64,000 nt of DNA from contig CAJUSW010000007.1 of the NCBI GenBank assembly GCA_910589485.1, forward strand, positions 1 through 64,000. Direction: 5' to 3'. Below the pieces are notes generated by a model, which worked only from the letters and a program-made list of their open reading frames with translations, was not told the origin of the DNA and made no database searches. Origin of the DNA: an uncultured Duncaniella sp. (lineage in GTDB: Bacteria > Bacteroidota > Bacteroidia > Bacteroidales > Muribaculaceae). The translations under genes and the position numbers were made by a program. This document shows, in pieces, positions 16,688 through 25,758 of this stretch. Positions within the stretch are counted from its first letter, which is position 1. Each line of letters begins with the position of its first letter.

Positions 16688-19018
16688 TTAATTATGATTG
16701 ATTATGTTACTATGCTGTGTTGCGGAGGGATTCAGAAGATTGTCCACAAAATAATATCTTATCAGGTTCTGATAGTAGGGACACATCACTCCGTGGTCTT
16801 TGCCGGGGAGGACAAACATGTCGAAGCGACGTCCTTCATTGATCAGCGCATCGGCCAGGCGGTAGGTGTTGGACGGCGGCACATTCTTGTCCACATCTCC
16901 GGTGATAAGCAGAAGCCTCCCCCGGAGATTTCTGGCAAGCTCCATGTTGGTGGGGATGTTGGCCCGGAACACAGTCTTTCCCGTCACGCTGTCGGTGGTC
17001 TCGTCAAGCCCGTGGAACACTTCGCCCCACCATTGTATATATATATTGTTGTCATGGTTGCCCGAGGCCGCCACTCCCACCTTGTAAAAATCGGGATAGG
17101 TCAGCATCGCGGCCACGGTCTGGAACGCTCCGCCCGAGTGTCCGTATATACCCACACGGTCGAGATCAATGAAAGGATACCTACGGGCCAGGGTCTCGAT
17201 GGTGTTACGATCGTCTGCAAGCGGGTAGTCGCGCAGATTGCCGTAACCATAGGTGTAGAAATCGCGGCCGCGCAACGGCGAGCTGCCACGCGACGAGGCA
17301 TTGATCACCACAAATCCCAGTTCGGCCAGCGATTGGTTGCCGTTGTCGTCCACTACGAAATCACGCGCTATCTGGTCGTCCTGCGGACCGGGATACACAT
17401 TGCTTATCACCGGATATTTCTTTGCCGGGTCGAAATCCGAAGGCACATACATCATGCCATATAGATCGGTCACCCCGTCGGCCGCCTTTACCGAGAACAG
17501 TTGAGGTGCCTTCCAGCCTGCGGCCGCAAGCTCGCTCACATCCATCGAGTCCACTACATTGCAACGGCCCGGATGGTCGATGCTCACGGTCTGCATCACG
17601 GTGGGAAGATCGATCCTCGAATACCGGTCGATAGCCCACTTTCTGTCGCCCGAGATTGCGAGGCTATGATTTCCGTCGCCAAGGGTGAGCAACTGCTGGT
17701 CGCCCCCCTCGAGCGGTACTTTATAATAATATCTGTAGTAGGGATTCATGCCAGGCTCGTTGCCATATCCGGCAAACACCATGTAACGCCCGGCCGAGTC
17801 GATCCGTTCGATACGTCCGGCCACCAGGTTTTCACCCGAGGTAATGCGGTTGAGCATGCGCCCCTCGCCGTCATAACGGTAATAATTACCGCGGCCTGTA
17901 CGTTCCGACCACCATATTATCTCCTTTCCACCGTCGAGCAGGCGGTAGTTGAAGAGCGTGAGATTCATATGAGGCTTGCATTCCTCGGTGATAAGTTCGG
18001 TCACGCTACCGTCGGCGAGATTGATGCGGCACAGGTCGATATGGTCGGCCTTACGGCTCCGGCGAGTGAAGAACACCGCTCCTTCCACATTGTTGAAACC
18101 TATCTCCACAGTCTGGTCAGGGTACTTCTCGATAGGGACATATCTCCCCTCGCCTGTATCGGCATTGAACCAGTACACCCTCACTTGCCTCACGCCCTCG
18201 TCACCCGGCATAGGCATCTTGAACACATTCACCTTGGGACGGCCATCGGTGAGTGATTCTATGAATCCCATCTCCTTTATACCGCTGTTGTCGTATATCA
18301 CCTGCATGAAACGGTTGCCGTACCATGAGCCGTTGACTCCACCCACCACCGTATCGGCGGTGCAACGGTAAGTGTGGGATGCACCCTCCTTGCCGTCGTC
18401 AGTGAGACGTCTCACTTTGCCCGAGCCATTGTCGCGCACATACAGGTCATATCCACACCCCAACATCGTGCATGTGGAATCGGCATTGCTGGGTGATTTC
18501 TCAGTCCAGCCCCCGCGATGTCTCCTCTGTTCAGGGGCCTTTTTCTCCTTTTGCTCGCGGAGCCGGCCGGAGGACATGTCATACACCATTTTCTTACCCT
18601 TGTGCGACACGCGGAATCTACGGGTCTCACCTTCGGGAAACTCAAGTCCATATACCGTGAGTTCGCGGGCATCGAGTGTATCACCGGTGATGCGGGCATA
18701 ATCCTTTACGAAACGCTTAGGATCCTTTATCATGTCCCGGCGTTGACCTGTAGGAGCGTCCACTATATAATAATGTGTGCCATCGGCCTCCCTCACATTG
18801 TAATAGAAGCATGAAGTGCCGTGTATCCATGTAGGATACAGACTTTTACCTTTCAGATAGCGGGCAAGCGAGTCGCCCGACATTTTCTCGGCGCGAGTCC
18901 AGTCAACCGAGACATGCTCCGGAACCATTGCCGAGACAGGAGCCACATTTCCACACATGGCCAGCAGGACACCGGCCACAGTCCCGGCCTGCAATAATTT
19001 CTTTACACTGTGTTTCAT
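16688..19018 (-). CDS. S9 family peptidase, dipeptidyl-peptidase IV type
   Basis: A serine exopeptidase of about 776 residues. It has a signal peptide (cleavage near PVSA-M), an N-terminal beta-propeller of the DPP IV type (about 100-500) and a C-terminal alpha/beta hydrolase domain. The catalytic triad is visible as Ser628 in GHSGG, Asp708 in TGDVDKNVPP and His742 in GKDHGVM. DPP IV enzymes remove X-Pro or X-Ala dipeptides from peptide N-termini. Its start overlaps nothing and lies only 7 nt after the subtilisin gene; I chose MKHSVKKLLQ at 19018 because the signal peptide begins there. Placed in an operon with a secreted endoprotease and SusCD, it probably trims peptides in the periplasm. 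Confidence 0.92.
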   Translation of the reverse strand: MKHSVKKLLQAGTVAGVLLAMCGNVAPVSAMVPEHVSVDWTRAEKMSGDSLARYLKGKSLYPTWIHGTSCFYYNVREADGTHYYIVDAPTGQRRDMIKDPKRFVKDYARITGDTLDARELTVYGLEFPEGETRRFRVSHKGKKMVYDMSSGRLREQKEKKAPEQRRHRGGWTEKSPSNADSTCTMLGCGYDLYVRDNGSGKVRRLTDDGKEGASHTYRCTADTVVGGVNGSWYGNRFMQVIYDNSGIKEMGFIESLTDGRPKVNVFKMPMPGDEGVRQVRVYWFNADTGEGRYVPIEKYPDQTVEIGFNNVEGAVFFTRRSRKADHIDLCRINLADGSVTELITEECKPHMNLTLFNYRLLDGGKEIIWWSERTGRGNYYRYDGEGRMLNRITSGENLVAGRIERIDSAGRYMVFAGYGNEPGMNPYYRYYYKVPLEGGDQQLLTLGDGNHSLAISGDRKWAIDRYSRIDLPTVMQTVSIDHPGRCNVVDSMDVSELAAAGWKAPQLFSVKAADGVTDLYGMMYVPSDFDPAKKYPVISNVYPGPQDDQIARDFVVDDNGNQSLAELGFVVINASSRGSSPLRGRDFYTYGYGNLRDYPLADDRNTIETLARRYPFIDLDRVGIYGHSGGAFQTVAAMLTYPDFYKVGVAASGNHDNNIYIQWWGEVFHGLDETTDSVTGKTVFRANIPTNMELARNLRGRLLLITGDVDKNVPPSNTYRLADALINEGRRFDMFVLPGKDHGVMCPYYQNLIRYYFVDNLLNPSATQHSNIINHN

Positions 19019-19025
19019 ATTCCGG

Positions 19026-20564
19026 TCAATAAGTGGATGCAAGTTTCACAGCCTCAAACGCGTCAATCACACCACCGCCACGGCTCATCCCGCCGAGGGC
19101 ATCACTCCTGCGACAACTTTTCACGAGTATATCCTTCACCTCGCGTGCTTTCAGCTTGGGGAAATATGCGCGAATAAGAGCCGCCACTCCCGAAGCCACG
19201 GGGCAAGCCACACTCGTACCGTCGGCATACATGTAGGTGTTACCCACCGTGGTGGAGCGTATATCCACTCCGGGAGCGAACACATCCACCTCATTCCGCC
19301 CATAATTGCTCATTCCGGCGGGAGCACCTGCAATATCCGAGGCGCCGACCCTCATGTAATTCTCATATTTCACTCCCGTGCGGTCACGTCCGGTAGGGAA
19401 ATACGGTGTGGCATCAATATCCTTATGGCTGTTTCCTGCCGCCTGAAGCAAAAGTACATCATGGGCCAGAGCGTACTTCACGGCATCGCTCACCATCGCG
19501 CTGTCGGGCGAGCAGGTCTTGCCGATGCTCATGTTCACCACCTTGGCTCCGTTATCCACGGCATAACGTATGGCAGTGGCTATATCCTTGTCATACTCAT
19601 CGCCCTCGGGAGCAGCCCGGAGTATCATTACCTTGGCCTGAGGGAACACACCTGAACAATTCAGCTCGCCAAGCCCTTGCCCGGCTATCACGGCGGCCAC
19701 GAATGTGCCATGTTCGCACCCTTCCACATCCAGGCAGGAGTTTCCATAATGGATATCGGAAGCGTTCTTGAGATCATCTCCCATAAGCAACCGCTTGTCA
19801 GGATTCTTCTCTATACCATCCAGACGGCTCTGCATGAGGGCGAGATCCTTGCGGTGCTTATCATACAAGGCTGCCCACGTCACCCCTTTTCCCTGGCGCA
19901 TAATGTCGGGGAGAATTGCCTGGAACGACATTTCCAAATTTTCCTCTTCGGACAACAGTGAGGCCATATGCGTTACTGTCACGGTATCCATCTTCTCGGG
20001 AAAAGCCGCATGTCCTATCGAGTCAATCAGGCGGTAGCAATCCCCCTTGCGCGCGGTGTATGCGGCCATCATTATATAGCTGTCGATTCCGGCCTTTCGA
20101 CGCATCAGTCGGTAGTAATCATACTCGGCACGATCCGCCACTGTGGCACTGTCGGCATCCTTATATTTGGGATAGAGGCGCTTGAACTCGCGAAATTCCT
20201 CGGTGCCCGCGCTCGTCATATTGAAACTTCCGTCCTTCGTGCCCAGGAAATTCCATCCGTGCAGATCGTCGGCATAACCGTTACCATCGGTATCCTTTCC
20301 GTCGGGCCGTTCTCCGGGGTTGGTCCACAACGCCGGCTTGAGATCGATGGAGGCCGTATCGATACCCGAATCGATCACCCCGACTATGATTTCATGCCGG
20401 GGCTTGAGTTTACGCGACTTGAGATAGGACAATGCCTTGTCGAGATTCACCCCCTGGCAACTGTCATTATACTCCTTGTGCCACCCTACGGGAGCATGAT
20501 CGACGGCTCCGACCGTCATCAATGAGGCCGACCACATCACAGCTACGGCCATCACATGCTTCAT
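19026..20564 (-). CDS. S8 (subtilisin-like) serine protease
   Basis: The first gene of the protease/SusCD operon, about 512 residues. A signal peptide (MKHVMAVAVMWSASLMTVGA) precedes the catalytic domain. The triad is Asp65 (GVIDSGIDT), His285 (CEHGTFVAAVIAG) and Ser451 (GTSVACPVASG). The Asp-His distance of about 220 residues is far longer than in subtilisin, and the insert holds a helical, charged region. Long inserts here are known in some Bacteroidota S8 proteases. The open frame runs 22 codons further upstream, but the signal peptide fixes the start at 20564. The protein is probably secreted or surface-attached and supplies peptides to the operon's transporter. Confidence 0.92.
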   Translation of the reverse strand: MKHVMAVAVMWSASLMTVGAVDHAPVGWHKEYNDSCQGVNLDKALSYLKSRKLKPRHEIIVGVIDSGIDTASIDLKPALWTNPGERPDGKDTDGNGYADDLHGWNFLGTKDGSFNMTSAGTEEFREFKRLYPKYKDADSATVADRAEYDYYRLMRRKAGIDSYIMMAAYTARKGDCYRLIDSIGHAAFPEKMDTVTVTHMASLLSEEENLEMSFQAILPDIMRQGKGVTWAALYDKHRKDLALMQSRLDGIEKNPDKRLLMGDDLKNASDIHYGNSCLDVEGCEHGTFVAAVIAGQGLGELNCSGVFPQAKVMILRAAPEGDEYDKDIATAIRYAVDNGAKVVNMSIGKTCSPDSAMVSDAVKYALAHDVLLLQAAGNSHKDIDATPYFPTGRDRTGVKYENYMRVGASDIAGAPAGMSNYGRNEVDVFAPGVDIRSTTVGNTYMYADGTSVACPVASGVAALIRAYFPKLKAREVKDILVKSCRRSDALGGMSRGGGVIDAFEAVKLASTY

Positions 20565-20672
20565 CTTAATGCTTAACATTGCGGTAATCAGGTTTGAGAA
20601 TTTGCACTTATAATTGTTATAATTACGCAAACTTTAGTAAATGTTTCTTAAGATTTACGACTGGTATTTTCA

Positions 20673-20680
20673 CAAAAATA
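20673..20680 (-). promoter_or_regulatory. Candidate promoter of the protease/SusCD operon
   Basis: On the minus strand TATTTTTG (20673-20680) fits TAnnTTTG, with ATTG about 22 nt upstream. The predicted leader is about 100 nt. A perfect 14-bp palindrome TTAACAGCTGTTAA (20708-20721) lies just upstream, between this promoter and the divergent glycosyltransferase promoter. Confidence 0.5.
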
Positions 20681-20747
20681 CATATTTATAAATAAAATTC
20701 TCCAATTTTAACAGCTGTTAACCAAAGTTGTATTTATTGGTTTTTGA

Positions 20748-20779
20748 ATTGATATTTCAGCGGAAAAACACTACCTTTG
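20748..20779 (+). promoter_or_regulatory. Promoter of the glycosyltransferase gene
   Basis: TACCTTTG (20772-20779) with ATTG (20748-20751) 20 nt upstream. The ATG at 20790 is only 11 nt beyond the -7 element, which leaves almost no 5' untranslated region and no room for a ribosome binding site. Confidence 0.65.
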
Positions 20780-20789
20780 TGTCACTATC

Positions 20790-21800
20790 ATGAAAAGCCC
20801 TGAAGTATCTATAATAATGCCTGTCTATAATGCCGCGCGGTATCTCGACTGCTCGGTAGGATCGGTGCTGGCCCAGACGAGCCCCGAATGGGAACTGATA
20901 TGCTTCAACGATGCTTCCACCGACAACAGTTCTGCAATGCTCCACGCTTTCGCATCGGCCGATGCGCGCATACGTGTTATCGACTCTCCCGTCAATGTCA
21001 AGCAGGGTGGTGGGCGAAACCGCGCACTTAAGGAGACCCGTGGCCAATACGTGATGTTCCTGGATGCCGACGACGGTCTCGCACCCGAGGCCGTTGCCAC
21101 ATGCCTCGACACTGCCCGCAGGAGTAATGCCGACATGGTGCTTTTCGATTATTTCCGCTTCGGGGGCAATCTCCCGGCTGTTCCTCCCGACATAGTGTCA
21201 CCGCTCGGGCCTGACTCAGCCACCCTATCTGGTGATGAGTTGCGCCGATGCATCACCCTATCCCCCACCCCCATATGGTCGGCCATGTACAGGCGCACGC
21301 TTATCACCGGCAACGACCTGTATTTCCCCGAGCAGGTGTTCTACGAGGACAATGCCGTCGCCCTGGCCATACAACTCTCGGCCTCCGTGCCGGTCAAGGT
21401 AAATCGCGCCCTCTACGGCTACCGCACCGACAATATATCGGTCACACGTAGCCTCAATAACTACCGATTCTTCCACCGTCTGCAATCTGCAGTGACGCTC
21501 AAAGGCCATCTCACAAGACTCGGACTATATGACCGGTGGAAAACCGAGATTGATCACCTCATCCTCAACCAATACCTCGTGCACACGGTGTATGGCTGCA
21601 TATACCGCTTCGACCGGCTCCCTTACAGGCGGTTACATTACGTTACGTCGACTGTGGAGGATGTCGTACCAGGCTACCGGCACAATCCTCCGTTCAGGAA
21701 ACGCCGGTTCAAGGACCGTATAAAGCTCACTCTTCACATGCGCTTTCCCCGCACCATTCACGCCATGTGGCGATTGAAGCGCACCCTCCTCGGCCATTGA
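20790..21800 (+). CDS. Family 2 glycosyltransferase
   Basis: A 336-residue GT-A fold enzyme that transfers a sugar from a nucleotide donor. The N-terminus VSIIMPVYNAARYLDCSVGSVLAQT is the classic GT2 start. The donor aspartate is in CFNDASTDNSS and the DxD-type metal motif in MFLDADDG. The C-terminal region (NNYRFFHRLQSAVTLKGHL) has no membrane segment. Acceptor and product are unknown; capsule, LPS or exopolysaccharide decoration are possible. It is a single gene with its own promoter, with no other glycan-synthesis gene nearby, which is unusual for GT2 genes in this group. The start is fixed because the GT2 fold begins six residues later. Confidence 0.9.
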   Translation: MKSPEVSIIMPVYNAARYLDCSVGSVLAQTSPEWELICFNDASTDNSSAMLHAFASADARIRVIDSPVNVKQGGGRNRALKETRGQYVMFLDADDGLAPEAVATCLDTARRSNADMVLFDYFRFGGNLPAVPPDIVSPLGPDSATLSGDELRRCITLSPTPIWSAMYRRTLITGNDLYFPEQVFYEDNAVALAIQLSASVPVKVNRALYGYRTDNISVTRSLNNYRFFHRLQSAVTLKGHLTRLGLYDRWKTEIDHLILNQYLVHTVYGCIYRFDRLPYRRLHYVTSTVEDVVPGYRHNPPFRKRRFKDRIKLTLHMRFPRTIHAMWRLKRTLLGH

Positions 21801-21879
21801 CCTATTTTACACAGTCCACTCGACATTAATAGAGTGTCCAAATTTCATCATAATATCTTACACGCAACTTGTAAAGACC

Positions 21880-23181
21880 ATGAAACTTGTAAAAACCATC
21901 TGCCTCCTATGCCTCCTTGCCATCGCGTTCCCGGGCATAGCTGAGAACTATCCTTACCGCGATGATTTCCAGTGGGTCACCGTCCCCGATCATCACGACT
22001 GGCTCTATGAGACCGGAGAAAATGCCACCGTCGATGTCCAGTTGCTCCGCTACGGACAGCCGGCCTCGGGGGCCGTCATAACCTACACTCTCGGCGACGA
22101 CATGCTCCCCGACGACGTGAAGAACACTGTAAAACTCGATGCCAATGGACGCGCCAGCATCAACATGGGCACCATGGCCAAACCCGGCTTCCGCGACCTG
22201 CGTCTCACAGCCGATTGCGACGGCATGAAGACCACCCACCATATCAAGCTCGGTTTTTCACCCGACAAGCTCGTACCCTTTGTCAAGGAACCCAAGGACT
22301 TTCTCTCATTCTGGGAAAAAGCCGTGGCCGAGGATAAGAAATTCCCTCTGCAGTACACTGTGGAACCGGTGGAGAAATACAGCACCGACAAGATGAGCTG
22401 TCAGCTTGTAAAACTGCAACTCAACCCTCAGGGACGTTGCATGTACGGCTATCTCTTTATCCCCAAAGGTGGCGGCAAATATCCTGCCGTAATGTGTCCT
22501 CCGGGCGCCGGAGTCAAGACCATAAAGGAACCCCTGCGCCACCGCTACTACGGCGAAGGGGGCATGATACGTTGCGAGATAGAGATACACGGTTGCCATC
22601 CCGAACTCAGCGAGGAGGAATTCGCACGACTCCGCCAGGAGAAAGGCAAATACCTTGAATTCGGACTCGAGGATCCCAACAATTACTACATGAAGGATGT
22701 GTATCTCGGATGCCGACGTTTCCTCGACCTGCTCACCTCTCTGCCCGAATGGGACGGACGTAACCTGTTCACCCAGGGTGGCAGCCAGGGCGGAGCGCTC
22801 GCCATCACCACAGCGGCTCTCGACCCGCGCGTCAACGGTTGTGCAGCCAATCACCCAGCCCTCAGTGACATGACAGGTTATCTCAGCGACAAGACCGGCG
22901 GATATCCCCATCATTTCCGCAAGAACCGCAACGATGCCACCCCTGAAAAGATACGCACACTCGAGTATTACGACGTGGTGAACTTTGCCCGTCATCTCAA
23001 GTGTCCTGTGCGCATGACCTGGGGATTCAACGACAACACCTGTCCCCCCACCACATCCTACGAGGTATATAACGTGATCACCGCTCCTAAAGAAGCTCTC
23101 ATCACTCCGGTCAACGAGCACTGGACCACCGAGTCAACCGAGCGCGGGCATTACACCTGGCTGAAGTCCAAAGTGAAATAA
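21880..23181 (+). CDS. Acetylxylan-esterase-like alpha/beta hydrolase (AXE1/CE7 type)
   Basis: A secreted 433-residue esterase. A signal peptide (cut near IAFPGIA-EN) is followed by an Ig-like N-terminal domain (about 25-135) and an AXE1-type catalytic domain. The triad is visible: Ser302 in GGSQGGAL, Asp385 in GFNDNTCPP and His414 in NEHWTT. CE7 enzymes remove acetyl groups from xylo-oligosaccharides, and some also act on cephalosporin C or acetylated sugars. The extra N-terminal sandwich domain is larger than in the Bacillus enzymes. No xylanase or SusCD pair adjoins it, so the substrate is open. An imperfect direct repeat spans its start codon. Confidence 0.82.
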   Translation: MKLVKTICLLCLLAIAFPGIAENYPYRDDFQWVTVPDHHDWLYETGENATVDVQLLRYGQPASGAVITYTLGDDMLPDDVKNTVKLDANGRASINMGTMAKPGFRDLRLTADCDGMKTTHHIKLGFSPDKLVPFVKEPKDFLSFWEKAVAEDKKFPLQYTVEPVEKYSTDKMSCQLVKLQLNPQGRCMYGYLFIPKGGGKYPAVMCPPGAGVKTIKEPLRHRYYGEGGMIRCEIEIHGCHPELSEEEFARLRQEKGKYLEFGLEDPNNYYMKDVYLGCRRFLDLLTSLPEWDGRNLFTQGGSQGGALAITTAALDPRVNGCAANHPALSDMTGYLSDKTGGYPHHFRKNRNDATPEKIRTLEYYDVVNFARHLKCPVRMTWGFNDNTCPPTTSYEVYNVITAPKEALITPVNEHWTTESTERGHYTWLKSKVK

Positions 23182-23206
23182 AGCGTACACAATCCTCCCC
23201 CATCTG

Positions 23207-23253
23207 TTTACGGCATAGGATCTCCACTTCCCGTGGGATCTTATGCCGTAAAA
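23207..23253 (+). terminator. Hairpin after the esterase gene
   Basis: GTTTACGGCATA (23207-23217 region) pairs with TATGCCGTAAAAC (to 23253), with inner GGATC/GATC pairing. It is strong, but only a short AT-rich tail follows (aaacatattatttcc), so termination may be partial. Confidence 0.5.
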
Positions 23254-23267
23254 CATATTATTTCCAT

Positions 23268-23298
23268 TTTGGAATAATCGTGGAAATATCTAATTTTG
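23268..23298 (+). promoter_or_regulatory. Promoter of the porin/transporter operon
   Basis: TTTG (23268-23271), a 19-nt spacer, then TAATTTTG (23291-23298). This is one of the best consensus promoters in the window. The leader to the ATG at 23348 is about 45 nt. Confidence 0.8.
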
Positions 23299-23347
23299 AC
23301 CTGTCAATCATTATCGCCATTCCAATCATCACCCTTAAGATCTACAA

Positions 23348-24400
23348 ATGAAAAAGCAATTGATGGCTTGTGCTGTCATTTTGGCAACTACCTGCGGGAT
23401 ACATGCGCAGAATGATACCAATTCATGTCAAATAGAATCTCACGACCTGTTGCGTCTTGGAGTGGACGTGCGTGTGGATTACCAGCATCTGTGGCAAGAT
23501 CACCACACGAGCGACCCCAATACGGGCTTCGAAGGAAAATATTTTATGTTCCGTGCCGACGGCGAGATACTCCCAGGCCTGACATACTCCTGGCGTCAGA
23601 GGCTGAACAAGAATCACGATGATTCATCATTCTTCGATGCCACCGACTGGATGTATATCAACTACTCGACCGGACGATTTGAGATAGCCGGCGGCAAACA
23701 GGTGGCTTGCATAGGCGGATGGGAATATGACCGTCACCCGGCCGACCTGTACAGCACATCGCTATTCTGGCAGAACATTCCCTGTTTCCAGCTCGGAGCA
23801 TCGGTAGGATACCACGTCACCAAGTCCGACCTGCTCACCGCCCAGGTAACCCAGAGCCTGTTTCACACATCAGCCAACAGAAACATGTATACCTACAATC
23901 TGATGTGGACCGGCTCGCATGGACCGTTCTCCACCCTCTGGTCGGCCAACATGATTGAATACCTACCCGGACGATACATCAGCTATCTTTCACTCGGCAA
24001 CCGCCTCGAACTGGGGAAAGTCACCGTGGAACTCGACCTGATGAACCGCGCCGCAAGCGGACAGACATTTCTCTTCAAGGACTGCTCCGTAATGGGCGAG
24101 GCCGCCTGGTGTCCCGATACCCGCTGGAGACTCCACGGCAAGGTGACATATGACGTCAACCGTGCCGGCAACAATGCCGACTACACCGTCCTGCCCGGCA
24201 CCGAGCTCACCATGGCCGGGGGAGGAGTGGAATTCTATCCTTTCATAAAGAAACGCGGAGCCGTGCGTCTGCACGCCAACTGCTACTACTCATGGGGACG
24301 CAACGCCAACTCTGCCGACCTCATGCAACACAACAGCGTGATGCTCTCGGCCGGAGTGCGCTGCCACATCGATCTATTATCCTTCAAGCATAACAGATAA
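23348..24400 (+). CDS. Outer-membrane porin-like beta-barrel protein
   Basis: A 350-residue protein with a signal peptide (cut near TTCGIHA-QN) followed by alternating amphipathic strands typical of a 14-16 strand barrel. The segment YFMFRADGEILPGLTYSWRQRLNK, then WMYINYSTGRFEIAGGKQ and KQVACIGGWEYDRHPADLYS, resembles the phosphate-selective porin (OprO/P) superfamily. The substrate cannot be read from sequence. The stop is only 3 nt before the start of the inner-membrane transporter, so the two likely form a two-membrane uptake or export route for the same small solute. Confidence 0.75.
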   Translation: MKKQLMACAVILATTCGIHAQNDTNSCQIESHDLLRLGVDVRVDYQHLWQDHHTSDPNTGFEGKYFMFRADGEILPGLTYSWRQRLNKNHDDSSFFDATDWMYINYSTGRFEIAGGKQVACIGGWEYDRHPADLYSTSLFWQNIPCFQLGASVGYHVTKSDLLTAQVTQSLFHTSANRNMYTYNLMWTGSHGPFSTLWSANMIEYLPGRYISYLSLGNRLELGKVTVELDLMNRAASGQTFLFKDCSVMGEAAWCPDTRWRLHGKVTYDVNRAGNNADYTVLPGTELTMAGGGVEFYPFIKKRGAVRLHANCYYSWGRNANSADLMQHNSVMLSAGVRCHIDLLSFKHNR

Positions 24401-24403
24401 ACA

Positions 24404-25621
24404 ATGGACAACACCTCACCTGAAATCACCACAACCCCGGCAACAGGAATCACCGCCAAGGGGAAACGATCCTCATTCTCGATCACTCGCTATATCCCCT
24501 CGGGAGTCATATGCCTCGCGGTAGTGTTTGGTCTCTTCTGGTATCTCGGCTCGGTAATGGGCATGGCCCAGATGCTCAAGACCGTGATGGCCACGGCCCA
24601 CGACCTGCTGCTCAACACCGTGTTCTACCTCATGGGCATATGCGTGGTCACCGGCGCGCTGGGTCGACTGTTTGTCGAGTTTGGCGTGGTGAGCATGCTC
24701 GAGAAGATACTCAAGCCCCTCATGGGTCCGCTCTTCCGTCTGCCCGGCGTGGCATCGCTCGGAGCGGTGATGACATTCCTCAGCGACAATCCCGCCATCA
24801 TCTCCCTGGCCCAGGAAAAACGTTTCAGCTCCTATTTCAAGAAATTCCAGTTCATATCCCTCACCAATTTCGGCACCGCCTTCGGCATGGGCCTGCTGGT
24901 GATGGTGTTCATGGTGGGACAGGGCTACTTCTGGCAGCCGCTTGTGGGATTTGCCGGAGCCTTCGTAGGCTGCGCGGTCTCCACCCGCCTCATGCAACGT
25001 TTCATCCTCAAGGCCTATCCCCACTTCGCCACCGAGAACGTGGTGGAGCCCGATGAGACTCTCGAGGAGAAGAAGGAGGCCACCGATGATAAATCCCTGT
25101 TCATCCGCATCCTCAACTCACTGCTCGACGGCGGACGCTCGGGTGTCGACGTAGGCATAGCCATCATCCCCGGCGTGCTCATTATCTCCACCCTCGTGAT
25201 GATACTTACTTTCGGAGCCTCCGCCGACGGCACTTATACAGGAGCCGCCTACGAGGGTGTGGCAATCCTCCCGTGGCTGGCCGAGAAGGTCAACTTCATC
25301 TTTGAATGGCTCTTCGGCTTCGGCGATCCCCACCTCGTGGCATTCCCCATCACAGCGCTCGGAGCTGTGGGCGCGGCCCTGAGCCTTGTACCCAACTTCA
25401 TCGAGCAAGGATGGGTGGACGGCAACGCCATCGCAGTGTTCACAGCCATCGGCATGTGCTGGAGCGGATACCTCAGCACCCACACCGCCATGCTCGACTC
25501 GCTCGGCTACCGCGAACTGACCACCAAGGCCATTCTCGCCCACACTATCGGTGGAATATGCGCCGCGATTTTCGCCCACGCCCTCTACATGCTCATCCTT
25601 TTCCTCGGAATAGCGGCCTGA
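24404..25621 (+). CDS. Gate-domain (nucleoside-recognition type) membrane transporter
   Basis: A 405-residue inner-membrane protein with about nine to ten hydrophobic segments. The two halves carry the Gate/nucleoside-recognition pattern: GALGRLFVEFGVVSMLEKILKPLMGPLFRLPG in the first and SGVDVGIAIIPGVLIISTLVMIL in the second, with ITALGAVGAALSLVP between later helices. A charged cytoplasmic loop (EPDETLEEKKEATDDKS) separates the halves. Related proteins (YjiG/YjiH, SpmA/B, FeoB Gate) have mixed or unknown substrates. Coupling to an outer-membrane porin 3 nt upstream is notable. Confidence 0.78.
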   Translation: MDNTSPEITTTPATGITAKGKRSSFSITRYIPSGVICLAVVFGLFWYLGSVMGMAQMLKTVMATAHDLLLNTVFYLMGICVVTGALGRLFVEFGVVSMLEKILKPLMGPLFRLPGVASLGAVMTFLSDNPAIISLAQEKRFSSYFKKFQFISLTNFGTAFGMGLLVMVFMVGQGYFWQPLVGFAGAFVGCAVSTRLMQRFILKAYPHFATENVVEPDETLEEKKEATDDKSLFIRILNSLLDGGRSGVDVGIAIIPGVLIISTLVMILTFGASADGTYTGAAYEGVAILPWLAEKVNFIFEWLFGFGDPHLVAFPITALGAVGAALSLVPNFIEQGWVDGNAIAVFTAIGMCWSGYLSTHTAMLDSLGYRELTTKAILAHTIGGICAAIFAHALYMLILFLGIAA

Positions 25622-25698
25622 CCGCAATATCACTGAACATCGTGGCCGGACCCCTCACATTGGATGGGGCCCGGCTACTCTTTTTCGGAAATATTGTG

Positions 25699-25706
25699 TA
25701 AATTTG
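25699..25706 (+). promoter_or_regulatory. Promoter of the biotin operon
   Basis: TAAATTTG at 25699-25706 fits the -7 element; no good -33 TTTG is visible at the right distance. The leader to bioA at 25759 is about 48 nt. I see no BirA-type operator palindrome. Confidence 0.5.
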
Positions 25707-25758
25707 CATTCGGTTTTTACGTCAGGGCTCGATCCCGGCTGTCAACCACACTACTGCA

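Noticed and set aside
13325..20564. Protease/SusCD operon as horizontally acquired
   Set aside because: No mobile-element genes, flanking repeats or clear shift in base composition relative to neighbouring genes was seen.
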